This document shows positions 36,358 to 44,242 of a DNA stretch of 64,000 nt, piece after piece. The first letter of the stretch is position 1; every line of letters begins with the position of its first letter. This stretch comes from Aeromicrobium erythreum (lineage in GTDB: Bacteria > Actinomycetota > Actinomycetes > Propionibacteriales > Nocardioidaceae). The stretch is from assembly GCF_001509405.1 (NCBI RefSeq), contig NZ_CP011502.1:186001-250000 (forward strand), in the 5' to 3' direction. The notes beneath the pieces were generated by a model. It was given only the letters and a program-made list of their open reading frames with translations, had not been told where the DNA came from and searched no databases. Made by a program: the position numbers and the translations under genes.

Positions 36358-37005
36358 ATGACGTTCACGCGTACCTCGCCACGAGCACTCGCTGCTGCTG
36401 GCGCCCTTCTTGCTCTTGCCGCCGGCATCGGCCCAGCGGCTGCGACGGGGAACAGTGTCACCGTCGCTGTCGGCGGGTCCATCGCCGACGGGTCTCACCC
36501 CTTCACCGCAGCAACCGCCCACGTCGAGATGGAGACGCAGATCGCCGTCTGGACATGCCAAAGCGGCACCGTTCCGGCGAGTCCGGTGTCCGAGGTGCAG
36601 TCCGGAGCGTCGGTCGGAGACGTCCTCCAGCTGCGCGGCCTGCTGTTTCAGGGATGCTCATGGATGGGCGGTACGATGTCGACTGCATTGAGTAGCCCGG
36701 CGGCCTTCCGGGTCACAGGCCCGGCCACGTCGGGCAGCAGCGATGTCGTTCACGGTCGCATCGAAGACTTCGTCATCAGTGGTGGCGTCTCCATATGTAA
36801 CTTCACGGTGAGTGGATCCGTGCGGGCGTCCCTGAACGAGAGCACGCAGAAGCTGACCATCGATGAGTCAGGACGTTCCGGCGCGTTCAAAGTCTCCCGC
36901 GTCTCGGGATGTCTGGGCTTGGTCCAGGTCGGTCAGGCGATGGACCTGAGAACGACCCTGCAGCTCACCTCGCCCGACGGCGCCGTCAACATCAGCGGGT
37001 CGTGA
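36358..37005 (+). CDS. Small exported four-cysteine protein (family copy 3)
   Basis: A 215-residue paralogue, closest to copy 2. The signal peptide is RALAAAGALLALAAGIGP. The mature region opens GNSVTVAVGGSIADGSHPFT. The cysteines are in AVWTCQS, FQGCSWMGG, SICNFTVSG and VSGCLGLV. The leader CCAGGAGGACTCATG recurs ahead of copy 4, which shows that upstream DNA was duplicated with the gene. It lies 71 bases after copy 2 without an obvious terminator between them, so copies 2-4 may form one transcript. Confidence 0.85.
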   Translation: MTFTRTSPRALAAAGALLALAAGIGPAAATGNSVTVAVGGSIADGSHPFTAATAHVEMETQIAVWTCQSGTVPASPVSEVQSGASVGDVLQLRGLLFQGCSWMGGTMSTALSSPAAFRVTGPATSGSSDVVHGRIEDFVISGGVSICNFTVSGSVRASLNESTQKLTIDESGRSGAFKVSRVSGCLGLVQVGQAMDLRTTLQLTSPDGAVNISGS

Positions 37006-37094
37006 GGTCGGGCGGCCGGCTGCCGATGCCTGATGTTCCGCTGGTGGCCTCCTAGCGACACCGACCGACCATCCCTTTCAGTCCAGGAGGACTC

Positions 37095-37745
37095 ATGGCG
37101 ATCACGCGCATCTCGCGACGAGCCCTCGGTGCCGCTGCCGCAGCTCTCGCCCTCGCCGCCGGAGTGGGCCCGGCAGTCGCGACCGGTAACGCCTACCGCG
37201 TCGCCGTCGGTGGGAACTCAGCGACAGCTGCTCACCCCATCACCGCCACGACGACGATGTCCGTCGGCTGGGCGTCCCCCACACTCACCTGGGGCTGCAC
37301 CTCGGCGACCGTGCGGGCCTCGGCTCTGGCCACGGCGCAGGCCGGGTACCCGGTCACGGACATCCTGCGGTTCCCCACGTTCGACTTCCGGGGCTGCACG
37401 TTCCCCGGCGGAGCCATGGCCACCACGACGGCTGGCGAGTGGCAGTTCCATGCCGACGGACCTGCGACGTCCGGAGCGGCGGACGTGGTGGAGGGTCACC
37501 TGGACCACCTCAGTCTCACCTGGAGGAACGCCGTCTGCTCGATCACCGTGAGCGGTCGCGCCGCCGCCTCCTTCAACGAGGCCACGCAGCAGCTGGCCAT
37601 CGATGAGAGGGGCTTCACCGGTGATCTCACGACGTCCGGTGTCGTCGGCTGCCTGGGGCAAGTGCGGAACGGTCAGCCCATCAATCTCTCGATGAGGCTT
37701 CAACTCACCTCGCCGGACGGCGATATCAACATCAGCGTCTCGTGA
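37095..37745 (+). CDS. Small exported four-cysteine protein (family copy 4)
   Basis: A 216-residue paralogue. The signal peptide RRALGAAAAALALAAGVGP leads to GNAYRVAVGGNSATAAHPIT. The cysteines are in LTWGCTS, FRGCTFPGG, AVCSITVSG and VVGCLGQV. The C-terminus, LTSPDGDINISVS, again ends the protein on the family motif. The ribosome site is the repeated CCAGGAGGACTC. It is the last gene of the array and is followed by a long inverted repeat before the third PucR-like gene. Confidence 0.85.
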   Translation: MAITRISRRALGAAAAALALAAGVGPAVATGNAYRVAVGGNSATAAHPITATTTMSVGWASPTLTWGCTSATVRASALATAQAGYPVTDILRFPTFDFRGCTFPGGAMATTTAGEWQFHADGPATSGAADVVEGHLDHLSLTWRNAVCSITVSGRAAASFNEATQQLAIDERGFTGDLTTSGVVGCLGQVRNGQPINLSMRLQLTSPDGDINISVS

Positions 37746-37836
37746 GACTCGAGCCGAGGCAGAGGCGAGCAGGCGGCCGACGCTAGGGGACGGCTCGTGG
37801 ACGAAGCCTTTCCAGGCTGCTACGCATCGGTATCCT

Positions 37837-37907
37837 GAAGGTGGCGCGGGCTCGGGAACGCCTTCCGATCTGCCGAGACGACAGCCTCCCGGGCCCGCGC
37901 CACCTTC
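37837..37907. terminator. Bidirectional terminator-like inverted repeat
   Basis: Two 21-base arms (37837-37857 and 37887-37907) match at 20 of 21 positions (GAAGGTGGCGCGGGC...). They are separated by 29 bases. The repeat lies between the converging copy 4 and PucR-like gene 3. Confidence 0.78.
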
Positions 37908-37915
37908 CCCGCCGG

Positions 37916-39163
37916 TCAGACCGCGCGGCGCCACCGCAGCATGCTCGACTCCAGTGCGTTGAGGAGCGTCGCCGTCTGGGTGGGGTCCTCCAGGCGCGAG
38001 CCGAAGAGGTCGCGCAGGCGACGCAGGCGGTGACGCACCGTCTGGTCGTGCACGCCCAGCTCGGACGCCAGGGCCGGAGCGCTGTGGTGCGTCTGCAGCC
38101 ACAGCAGGAGCGTCTCGGCGAGCGCCATGCGTCGCTTCGGGGTCTGGGCGAGCAGCGGCGCGAGCTCGCGCTCGTCGAGCAGGCGCCGCAGGGCGGGATC
38201 GGCGTGCGTGCACAGCAGGTCCTGGTGCTGCTCCACCTCCACCAGGCCGTCAGCGGCGGTCGAGATCACGCCCTCCTGCAGCAGCGACAGGCCGCGCGAC
38301 GCCCAGCGGCACGCCAGGTGGGTCTGGGCCGGGGGGACGCTCCACGCGAGCGCCACGGCCTCGCCGGTGCGGTCCGCGACCTCGCGGGCCAGCGCGCGGG
38401 TGACGTCCGGCGCGGCCACGACGATGAGTCGGCCGTGCTGCACGCCGGAGAGTGCCCCGGTGCAGGTGCTGGCCAGGCGCGTCGTCTCCTCGGTGTCGCG
38501 GGTGACCGCGACGACGACCTCGTCGGGGAGCGTCCAGGAACATCGCTCCGCCAGCATCACCAGCTCCGACAGACAGGTGCCGCGCAGCAGCCCGACGAGC
38601 ATCGCAGCGCGCCCCTCGTCGTGGTCGCGGCGAGCGCGGGCGCTGGCCCGGGCGAACCCGCGCACGGCGTGCTCGAAGAGCCGCTTTTGGTAGGCGAGCA
38701 GGCCCGCGCCGAGGGCGCTGACGACCTCGGCCGACTGGCCCAGCTCGCTCGCCGCGAGCTGCAGGTCGGTCCACGACTCCTGCGTCGCGATCTGGTGGGC
38801 CGCGCGCATCGCGTCGAGGTTGAGTCCCGCCGTCGACTGGTAGCTGCCCACCCACTGGTAGAAGGTGAACACCTCCGTGCCCTGGGTCGGCGCTCCGGCG
38901 ATCGTGTCGACGAACAGCTCGACGGCCCGACGGATCGCCTCGTCGATGCCGAGGTGGATCTTCGGGTCGCCCTGCGCGGCGAAGCCGGCCACCTCGGCGC
39001 GGATGCGCTCGACGATGCGCCGGGTCAGCTCCACCGAGCGCGGCCGGTAGGCGGCGACGACGTCGGCGGGCAGCAGCGGCAGCCCGAGCGCCTCGCGCAG
39101 GCTGGTGCGGGTGGACGTACGGGTGGCTTCCCTGTCGGAGCCGTGGTGGGTCAATGCGGTCAT
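37916..39163 (-). CDS. PucR/CdaR-like helix-turn-helix regulator (3)
   Basis: A 415-residue regulator. The C-terminal HTH, AETLLLWLQTHHSAPALASE then LGVHDQTVRHRLRRLRDLFG, is close to that of regulator 2. The N-terminal helical part (RRIVERIRAEVAGFAAQGDP) also resembles it. ATG at 39163 has GAGGGGGAGA just upstream and is preferred over longer frames. The palindrome at 39293 lies 130 bases ahead, which again suggests autoregulation. It separates the exported-protein island from the mce operon, both of which carry the same site, so it is a good candidate for their regulator. Confidence 0.85.
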   Translation of the reverse strand: MTALTHHGSDREATRTSTRTSLREALGLPLLPADVVAAYRPRSVELTRRIVERIRAEVAGFAAQGDPKIHLGIDEAIRRAVELFVDTIAGAPTQGTEVFTFYQWVGSYQSTAGLNLDAMRAAHQIATQESWTDLQLAASELGQSAEVVSALGAGLLAYQKRLFEHAVRGFARASARARRDHDEGRAAMLVGLLRGTCLSELVMLAERCSWTLPDEVVVAVTRDTEETTRLASTCTGALSGVQHGRLIVVAAPDVTRALAREVADRTGEAVALAWSVPPAQTHLACRWASRGLSLLQEGVISTAADGLVEVEQHQDLLCTHADPALRRLLDERELAPLLAQTPKRRMALAETLLLWLQTHHSAPALASELGVHDQTVRHRLRRLRDLFGSRLEDPTQTATLLNALESSMLRWRRAV

Positions 39164-39285
39164 GTGTCTCCCCCTCGCTCGTGTCCGGGCGCAGTGCGGG
39201 GGCGCTCGGACGTTCCCTCGAGCGTCAGTCAACGGACCGTGCCGGGACGAGTCCAGGGTCGAGGAGGGGGAGGGAACGAATCGAT

Positions 39286-39317
39286 CAGGAAGTTGTGACG
39301 CGGGTTACAACTTCCTG
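39286..39317. promoter_or_regulatory. Palindromic operator candidate, site F (extended)
   Basis: The core TTGTGAC-GCGG-GTTACAA lies inside 14-base arms (CAGGAAGTTGTGAC and GTTACAACTTCCTG, one mismatch) around GCGG. It is upstream of PucR-like gene 3 and just past the end of the small XRE gene. It is a variant of the shared core with C to G or T changes at matching positions of both arms. Confidence 0.73.
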
Positions 39318-39335
39318 AGAGGCCGACGGGAGGCG

Positions 39336-39548
39336 TCAGGGTCGGAGCAGGTCGAGCGGGTCGACGCCGAGCCGCTCGGCCAGCTGCTCGAGGCTGACGA
39401 GCGTCAGGTTGCGCTCGCCGCGCTCGACCGATCCGAGGTACGTGCGGTGGTACCCGAGCTGGTCGGCCAGCTTCTCCTGGCTGAGGCCCAGCCGCTGGCG
39501 GTGCGCGCGCAGGCGCTGCCCGACGACGTGCTGCAGTGACTCGCTCAC
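39336..39548 (-). CDS. Small XRE-family DNA-binding protein
   Basis: A 70-residue protein that is essentially one Cro/CI helix-turn-helix domain: GQRLRAHRQRLGLSQEKLAD, then QLGYHRTYLGSVERGERNLT and LEQLAERLGVDPLDLL. There is no extra domain. The GTG start gives the full domain. It is transcribed toward site F and the third PucR-like gene. Role unknown; a local repressor or stress regulator is plausible. Confidence 0.85.
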   Translation of the reverse strand: MSESLQHVVGQRLRAHRQRLGLSQEKLADQLGYHRTYLGSVERGERNLTLVSLEQLAERLGVDPLDLLRP

Positions 39549-39619
39549 GCAGGCAGCGTGTCCTAGTGCGACTCATCGGTCGACAGACGGATGAGTAGCG
39601 CAGTCCGTCCGGTCGCGGC

Positions 39620-39970
39620 TCAGCCGCGCTCCCGCGGGAGCGACTCTGGGCGGGTCGCTGTGAGGAGGGCGGCGGCCAGGCGCCGGGCGCCGGCAGGGTC
39701 GAGGACGAGGTGCGCGGTGCCGGACTCCTCGAGCACGACCCAGTCCTCCGGGTCGTGGCAGCGACGCGTGCGGACCACGGAGACCTCGCCTGGCGCGGGG
39801 CGCGACGCGGGGTCGTCGGCGCCGCGACGGAGGAGCACGACGGGGACAGGGACCGGGGCACTGTCGTGGTGCCGGTCGTCGGGGTGGTCGTCGTCGGCGT
39901 GCACGACCGCGCACCAGGAGGGGCATGGCTCCCTGAGCCAGTAGGGGTGCTCGGGCCGGTGGCCGTGCAT
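39620..39970 (-). CDS. DUF6907-type small protein
   Basis: A 116-residue protein with the pattern I associate with DUF6907: an early CPSWC followed by HADDDHPDDRHHDS and a strand-rich half (VPVPVVLLRRG, HLVLDPAGARRLAAALL). The Cys pair and His/Asp cluster may hold a metal. No export signal. Family function is unknown. The ATG at 39970 faces the large gap before the mce operon. Confidence 0.7.
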   Translation of the reverse strand: MHGHRPEHPYWLREPCPSWCAVVHADDDHPDDRHHDSAPVPVPVVLLRRGADDPASRPAPGEVSVVRTRRCHDPEDWVVLEESGTAHLVLDPAGARRLAAALLTATRPESLPRERG

Positions 39971-40081
39971 GCCGCTCCCTTCGTCGGTCGCGCGGTGGGG
40001 ACACGAGGAACGCTAGGCGTCGCTGCGGACACCGGACCCGGGTCCGCGACGTGCCCATCCTGCGACTCATGGGTAGCGGAA

Positions 40082-40106
40082 CCTGCGCGGTCGACGACCG
40101 CGCAGG
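40082..40106. promoter_or_regulatory. Perfect 25-base palindrome upstream of the mce operon
   Basis: CCTGCGCGGTCG-A-CGACCGCGCAGG is an exact inverted repeat with one central base. It lies 16 bases ahead of site G. It could be a terminator for transcripts entering from the left or a second operator in the mce promoter region. Confidence 0.6.
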
Positions 40107-40122
40107 CGGCGGCGATCGAAAG

Positions 40123-40140
40123 TTGTCATGCACCTGACAA
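40123..40140. promoter_or_regulatory. Palindromic operator candidate, site G (mce operon)
   Basis: TTGTCAT-GCAC-CTGACAA lies 140 bases upstream of the first mce-operon gene. TTGTCA and TGACAA are perfect complements; the inner bases differ. This is the copy that connects the lipid importer to the regulator/exported-protein island. Confidence 0.72.
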
Positions 40141-40279
40141 GCAAAGGTTACGAAAAGATGAAGTTTGCCTCCGGCGGGGTGCGGCCCTGGCGGGGTGGCG
40201 CGCGACACACCTACGGTCGCCACGGTTGGACGCATCGTGCACGCGTCCCGCGGACGGTCGACGGAGGGACGAGGACACC

Positions 40280-42040
40280 ATGGGCGGAAGCGTCGAGGTA
40301 CGGGGGCTGACCAAGACCTTCGGCCGCCAGAACATCTGGCACGACGTCACCCTCACGCTGCCGCCGGGGGAGATCACCGCGCTGCTGGGCCCGTCGGGCA
40401 CGGGCAAGTCGGTTTTCCTCAAGTCGCTCATGGGGATCGTCGACCCCGAGCGGGGCGAGGTGCTCATCGACGGGGTCGACATGGTCTCGGTGAAGGAGGC
40501 CCACCGCCTCGAGCTGCGCAAGAAGTTCGGCGTGCTCTTCCAGGACGGCGCCCTGTTCGGCTCGATGAACGTCTACGACAACGTCGCCTTCCCGCTGCGC
40601 GAGCACACGCGGATGAGCGAGGACGAGATCCGCCAGGTCGTGCTCGACCGGCTCGACATGGTCGGCCTGCTCGGCACGGAGCACAAGGTGCCCGGGGAGA
40701 TCTCCGGCGGCATGAAGAAGCGCGCCGGTCTCGCCCGCGCGCTCGTCACCGACCCTGAGATCATCCTCATCGACGAGCCCGACTCCGGCCTCGACCCTGT
40801 CCGCACCTCCAACCTCGCGCAGCTGCTCGTCGACGTGAACACCGCCACGGACGCGACGATGCTGGTCGTCACGCACAACATCGAGCTCGCGCGCACCCTG
40901 CCCGACAACCTGGGCATGCTCTACCGTCGCGAGCTCGTGATGTTCGGGCCGCGCGAGGAGTTCCTCCTCACCGACCACCCCGTCGTCAGCCAGTTCATGA
41001 GCGGCGACCCCGAGGGTCCGATCGGCATGAGCGAGGAGAACGACCACCGCACCATCGACCTCTTCGACGAGCCCGTCGACTACGGGCCGGGCGGGCCGAT
41101 CCGCGGTGGCGGCGCCCGGGCCATCGAGGTGCTGCCGCGCCAGCTCGAGCCGCGCTCCGGCGTGGCACGACCCAGCTCGGTCCGGCACCGCGAGCGGGTC
41201 AGCGCCGGCAACGCGCCCCTCTACGTGGCCGACGACGACGACACCCACCGAGCGGAGGCGAATCCGACGTCGGGGGCGGTCACCCGCTCCCTGACCGCGA
41301 CCGGCGACGTCTTCGCCCTCGCGCTCGACGCCACCCGCGCGACCTTCCGGCGTCCGTTCGCGGCGCGCGAGACGCTCGAGCAGTTCTGGTTCGTCGTGAG
41401 CGTCTCCTGGATCCCCGCGATCCTCGTGGCCATCCCGTTCGGCGCCGTCATCGCGCTCCAGCTCGGCACCCTGACCGTCCAGGTCGGCGCGCAGTCCTTC
41501 ACCGGCGCGGCCAGCGTGCTCGCCGTCGTCCAGCAGGCTGCACCCATCGTCACGAGCCTGGTGATCGCCGGTGCCGGCGGCGCGGCGATCTGCGCCGACC
41601 TCGGCTCGCGGCGCATCCGTGACGAGATCGACGCGATGCGGGTCATCGGCGTCGACCCCGTGCAGCGACTGGTCGTGCCGCGGGTGCTCGCCTGCATCGG
41701 GGCCGCCGTGCTGCTCAACGGCCTGGTCTCGGTGGTCGGCGTGGTCGGCGGCTACGTCTTCAACGTCATGGTCCAGGGCGGCACGCCCGGTGCCTACCTC
41801 GCCAGCTTCACCGCCCTCGCCCAGATCTCCGACCTGTGGGTCGGCGAGCTCAAGGCCGTGATCTTCGGCTTCATCGCCGGCATCGTCGCCTGCCACCGCG
41901 GCCTCAACACGGCGCCCGGGCCGAAGGGCGTCGGCGACGCGGTGAACCAGTCGGTCGTCATCACGTTCCTGCTGCTGTTCTTCGTGAACTTCGTCGTCAC
42001 GACGCTCTACCTGCAGCTCGTCCCGGGCAAGGGAGCCTGA
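40280..42040 (+). CDS. Fused MceG (ATPase) - YrbEA (permease) of the Mce importer
   Basis: A 586-residue protein that joins two usually separate subunits. Residues 1-315 are an Mkl/MceG ATPase: Walker A GPSGTGKS at 37-44, FGVLFQDGALFGSMNVYDN, signature ISGGMKKR, and Walker B IILIDEPDSGLDP. A charged linker follows (VADDDDTHRAEANP). Residues from about 335 are a YrbE/MlaE permease (ATFRRPFAARETLEQFWF, AGAGGAAICADLGSRRIRDE, DEIDAMRVIGVDPVQRLVVP). There is no stop in the junction, and the GGAGG at 41254 is not followed by a start codon, so a true fusion is likely. Together with YrbEB and MceA-F it would import lipids or sterols. Confidence 0.88.
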   Translation: MGGSVEVRGLTKTFGRQNIWHDVTLTLPPGEITALLGPSGTGKSVFLKSLMGIVDPERGEVLIDGVDMVSVKEAHRLELRKKFGVLFQDGALFGSMNVYDNVAFPLREHTRMSEDEIRQVVLDRLDMVGLLGTEHKVPGEISGGMKKRAGLARALVTDPEIILIDEPDSGLDPVRTSNLAQLLVDVNTATDATMLVVTHNIELARTLPDNLGMLYRRELVMFGPREEFLLTDHPVVSQFMSGDPEGPIGMSEENDHRTIDLFDEPVDYGPGGPIRGGGARAIEVLPRQLEPRSGVARPSSVRHRERVSAGNAPLYVADDDDTHRAEANPTSGAVTRSLTATGDVFALALDATRATFRRPFAARETLEQFWFVVSVSWIPAILVAIPFGAVIALQLGTLTVQVGAQSFTGAASVLAVVQQAAPIVTSLVIAGAGGAAICADLGSRRIRDEIDAMRVIGVDPVQRLVVPRVLACIGAAVLLNGLVSVVGVVGGYVFNVMVQGGTPGAYLASFTALAQISDLWVGELKAVIFGFIAGIVACHRGLNTAPGPKGVGDAVNQSVVITFLLLFFVNFVVTTLYLQLVPGKGA

Positions 42041-42041
42041 C

Positions 42042-42944
42042 ATGACCCTCACGCCCGCCCAGGGTCCCGGTGCCCGCGCACCGCGTCCCGAGCCGACGCT
42101 CGCCGAGCTCGGCGTCGACGACCGGCCGCCGCGCTGGTGGGACCGTCCGCTCGACGCGATCGCGTCGGCCGGCGCCGAGCTGCGCTTCTACGGTCGCGTG
42201 CTGGCCTGGATCCCGGCCACGGTCAAGCGCTACCCGCGCGACGTGCTCCGCCTGCTCTCGGAGGTCAGCTTCGGCTCCGGCGCCCTCGCCGTCATCGGCG
42301 GCACCATCGGCGTGATGCTCGGCATGACCCTGTTCGTGGGCAGCGTGGTCGGCATGCAGGGCTACGCGGCCCTCGACCAGATCGGCACGTCGGCGCTCAA
42401 CGGCTTCATCTCGGCCTACTTCAACACCCGCGAGATCGCCCCGCTCGTCGCGGCGCTCGCCCTGTCGGCCACGGTCGGCTCGGGGTTCACCGCGCAGCTT
42501 GGCGCCATGCGCATCAACGAGGAGGTCGACGCGCTCACCGTCATGGCGGTGCCCAGCGTGCCCTACCTCGTCACGACCCGCGTGGTAGCCGGCTTCATCG
42601 CGATCATCCCGCTCTACGTCATCGGCCTGCTCACGTCCTACTTCGGTGCGCGCATGGTCACGGTGTACCTGCACGGGCAGTCGGCCGGCACCTACGACCA
42701 CTACTTCTCGCTGTTCCTGCCGCCGATCGACATCCTGCTGTCGTTCGCGAAGGTGCTCGTGTTCGCGGTGCTGATCATCCTCATCCACTGCCGGCTCGGG
42801 TTCACCGCGCACGGCGGCCCCGCCGGCGTCGGCATCGCCGTGGGCACGGCCGTGCGTCGCAGCATCGTCACCGTGGCCGTGCTCGACCTGGTCCTGTCGA
42901 TGGCGCTCTGGGGCACCACCACGACCGTGAGGATCGCCGGATGA
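42042..42944 (+). CDS. yrbEB: Mce permease YrbEB
   Basis: A 300-residue MlaE-family permease, the second membrane subunit of the importer. A 50-residue hydrophilic N-terminus precedes hydrophobic segments (GALAVIGGTIGVMLGMTLF, FIAIIPLYVIGLLTSYFGA, VLVFAVLIILIHC). The family coupling motif is LGAMRINEEVDALTVMAVPS, and TREIAPLVAALALSATVGSG is also typical. The ATG comes 1 base after the fusion gene's stop. Its stop overlaps the mceA start (ATGA). Confidence 0.95.
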   Translation: MTLTPAQGPGARAPRPEPTLAELGVDDRPPRWWDRPLDAIASAGAELRFYGRVLAWIPATVKRYPRDVLRLLSEVSFGSGALAVIGGTIGVMLGMTLFVGSVVGMQGYAALDQIGTSALNGFISAYFNTREIAPLVAALALSATVGSGFTAQLGAMRINEEVDALTVMAVPSVPYLVTTRVVAGFIAIIPLYVIGLLTSYFGARMVTVYLHGQSAGTYDHYFSLFLPPIDILLSFAKVLVFAVLIILIHCRLGFTAHGGPAGVGIAVGTAVRRSIVTVAVLDLVLSMALWGTTTTVRIAG

Positions 42945-44242
42945 GCGCGCGCCGTCGCGAGGCGCCGCGCTGGGTCGACGTGCTGCTCGGGCTCACCTAC
43001 GGGCTCGTCGTCGTCGCCCTGGTCGGTGGGGCGGTGCTGGCCTACAACCGGGCGTTCGTGCCGCGCTCGGACGTCGAGCTGCGCACCGACTCGGTCGGCA
43101 ACGCCCTGCAGAAGGGCTCGGACGTGAAGCTGCACGGCGTGCCGGTCGGCGAGGTCGCCAAGATCAGCACCGCGCCCGACGGCGCCGTGCTCACGCTCGC
43201 CCTCAAGCCCGACGTGCTGAAGCGGCTCTCGCCCGACACCACGGCCCGGCTGCTGCCCAAGACGCTCTTCGGCGAGCGGTACGTCGACCTGCAGTCGACG
43301 TCGGCGTCGGCCGCCGACCACCTCCAGGCCGGTGCCACGATCCACCAGGACGCCTCGACCGACGCGGTCGAGCTGCAGAAGGTGCTCGACGAGCTGCTGC
43401 CGCTGCTGAAGTCCATCCAGCCCGAGAAGCTGCAGGCCACGCTCAACGAGCTGGCCACGATGCTGCGCGGCCGCGGCGGCGAGCTCGGCGACACCCTCCA
43501 GGCCTGGGGCGAGTACGTGCAGCGGCTGCAGCCGAGCGTCCCCCTGCTCACCGAGGACCTCGGCCGGCTCGCCACCGTCGCCGACACCTACGCCGACGCC
43601 GCGCCCGACCTCTTGACCGCGCTCGACGACCTCACCACCACGTCCAGCACCCTCGTCGACAAGGGCTCGGCGCTCACCGAGGTGTACCAGCGGGTCATCG
43701 CGTCGGCCGACGAGAGCCGCGGCTGGGTGGCGTCCAACGCCAACACCATCGAGATCCTCTCCGGAGAGAGCCGCAAGGCGCTCGAGGCCGCCGCGCCCTA
43801 CGCCCGCACCTTCCCTTGCCTGCTGCGCTCGGCGCGCCAGTTCATCCCCCGCATGGACAAGGCGCTCGGCAAGGGCACGAGCAAGCCCGGCCTGAAGGTC
43901 GTGCTGAACGTCAGCCCGCCGCGCAGCGGCTACCAGCCGGGCCGCGACACCCCCCGCTTCGGTGGCGGCGGCACGCCGTCGTGCCCGTACGTGCCCACCG
44001 GTGCCGGGTCCCGTCCGGCAGGGTCGTCGGCCCAGCCCGCCGCGATCGCGCCGCCGGCCTACGACACCCGCGCGTCCGCGGTCGCGTCGCCGGGCCTGGA
44101 CGACGCGAACTCCCCGGCCGAGAACCAGCTCATCGCCGAGCTCATGGGGCCGAGCCAGGGCATGAGCCCCGACGACTACCCGCGCTGGGCCAGCCTGCTC
44201 GTCGGCCCGACGCTGCGCGGCACGGAGGTGGAGCTGCGATGA
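42941..44242 (+). CDS. mceA: Mce protein MceA
   Basis: A 433-residue substrate-shuttle protein. One N-terminal membrane helix (VLLGLTYGLVVVALVGGAVL) anchors it. The single MCE domain runs through DVELRTDSVGNALQKGSDVK and GVPVGEVAKI to FGERYVDLQ. A long helical region follows and forms the barrel of the Mce hexamer in known structures. The Pro/Ala-rich C-terminus is variable. Starts and stops overlap by 4 bases with both neighbours. Confidence 0.95.
   Translation: MSARRREAPRWVDVLLGLTYGLVVVALVGGAVLAYNRAFVPRSDVELRTDSVGNALQKGSDVKLHGVPVGEVAKISTAPDGAVLTLALKPDVLKRLSPDTTARLLPKTLFGERYVDLQSTSASAADHLQAGATIHQDASTDAVELQKVLDELLPLLKSIQPEKLQATLNELATMLRGRGGELGDTLQAWGEYVQRLQPSVPLLTEDLGRLATVADTYADAAPDLLTALDDLTTTSSTLVDKGSALTEVYQRVIASADESRGWVASNANTIEILSGESRKALEAAAPYARTFPCLLRSARQFIPRMDKALGKGTSKPGLKVVLNVSPPRSGYQPGRDTPRFGGGGTPSCPYVPTGAGSRPAGSSAQPAAIAPPAYDTRASAVASPGLDDANSPAENQLIAELMGPSQGMSPDDYPRWASLLVGPTLRGTEVELR

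Larger units (their letters stand above)
39971..40279. other. 309-base divergent region ahead of the mce operon
   Basis: The gap holds a 12-base perfect inverted repeat at 40082-40106 and palindromic site G at 40123-40140. The AT-richer stretch right after it, near GCAAAGGTTACGAAAAGATG, could be promoter sequence. GGACGAGGACACC before 40280 is the ribosome site. I see no gene in this stretch. Confidence 0.6.

Noticed and set aside
41226..42040. Separate yrbEA gene starting at the GTG at 41226
   Set aside because: No ribosome site lies before that GTG, the codons continue in frame from the ATPase, and the GGAGG further on has no start codon at usable distance.
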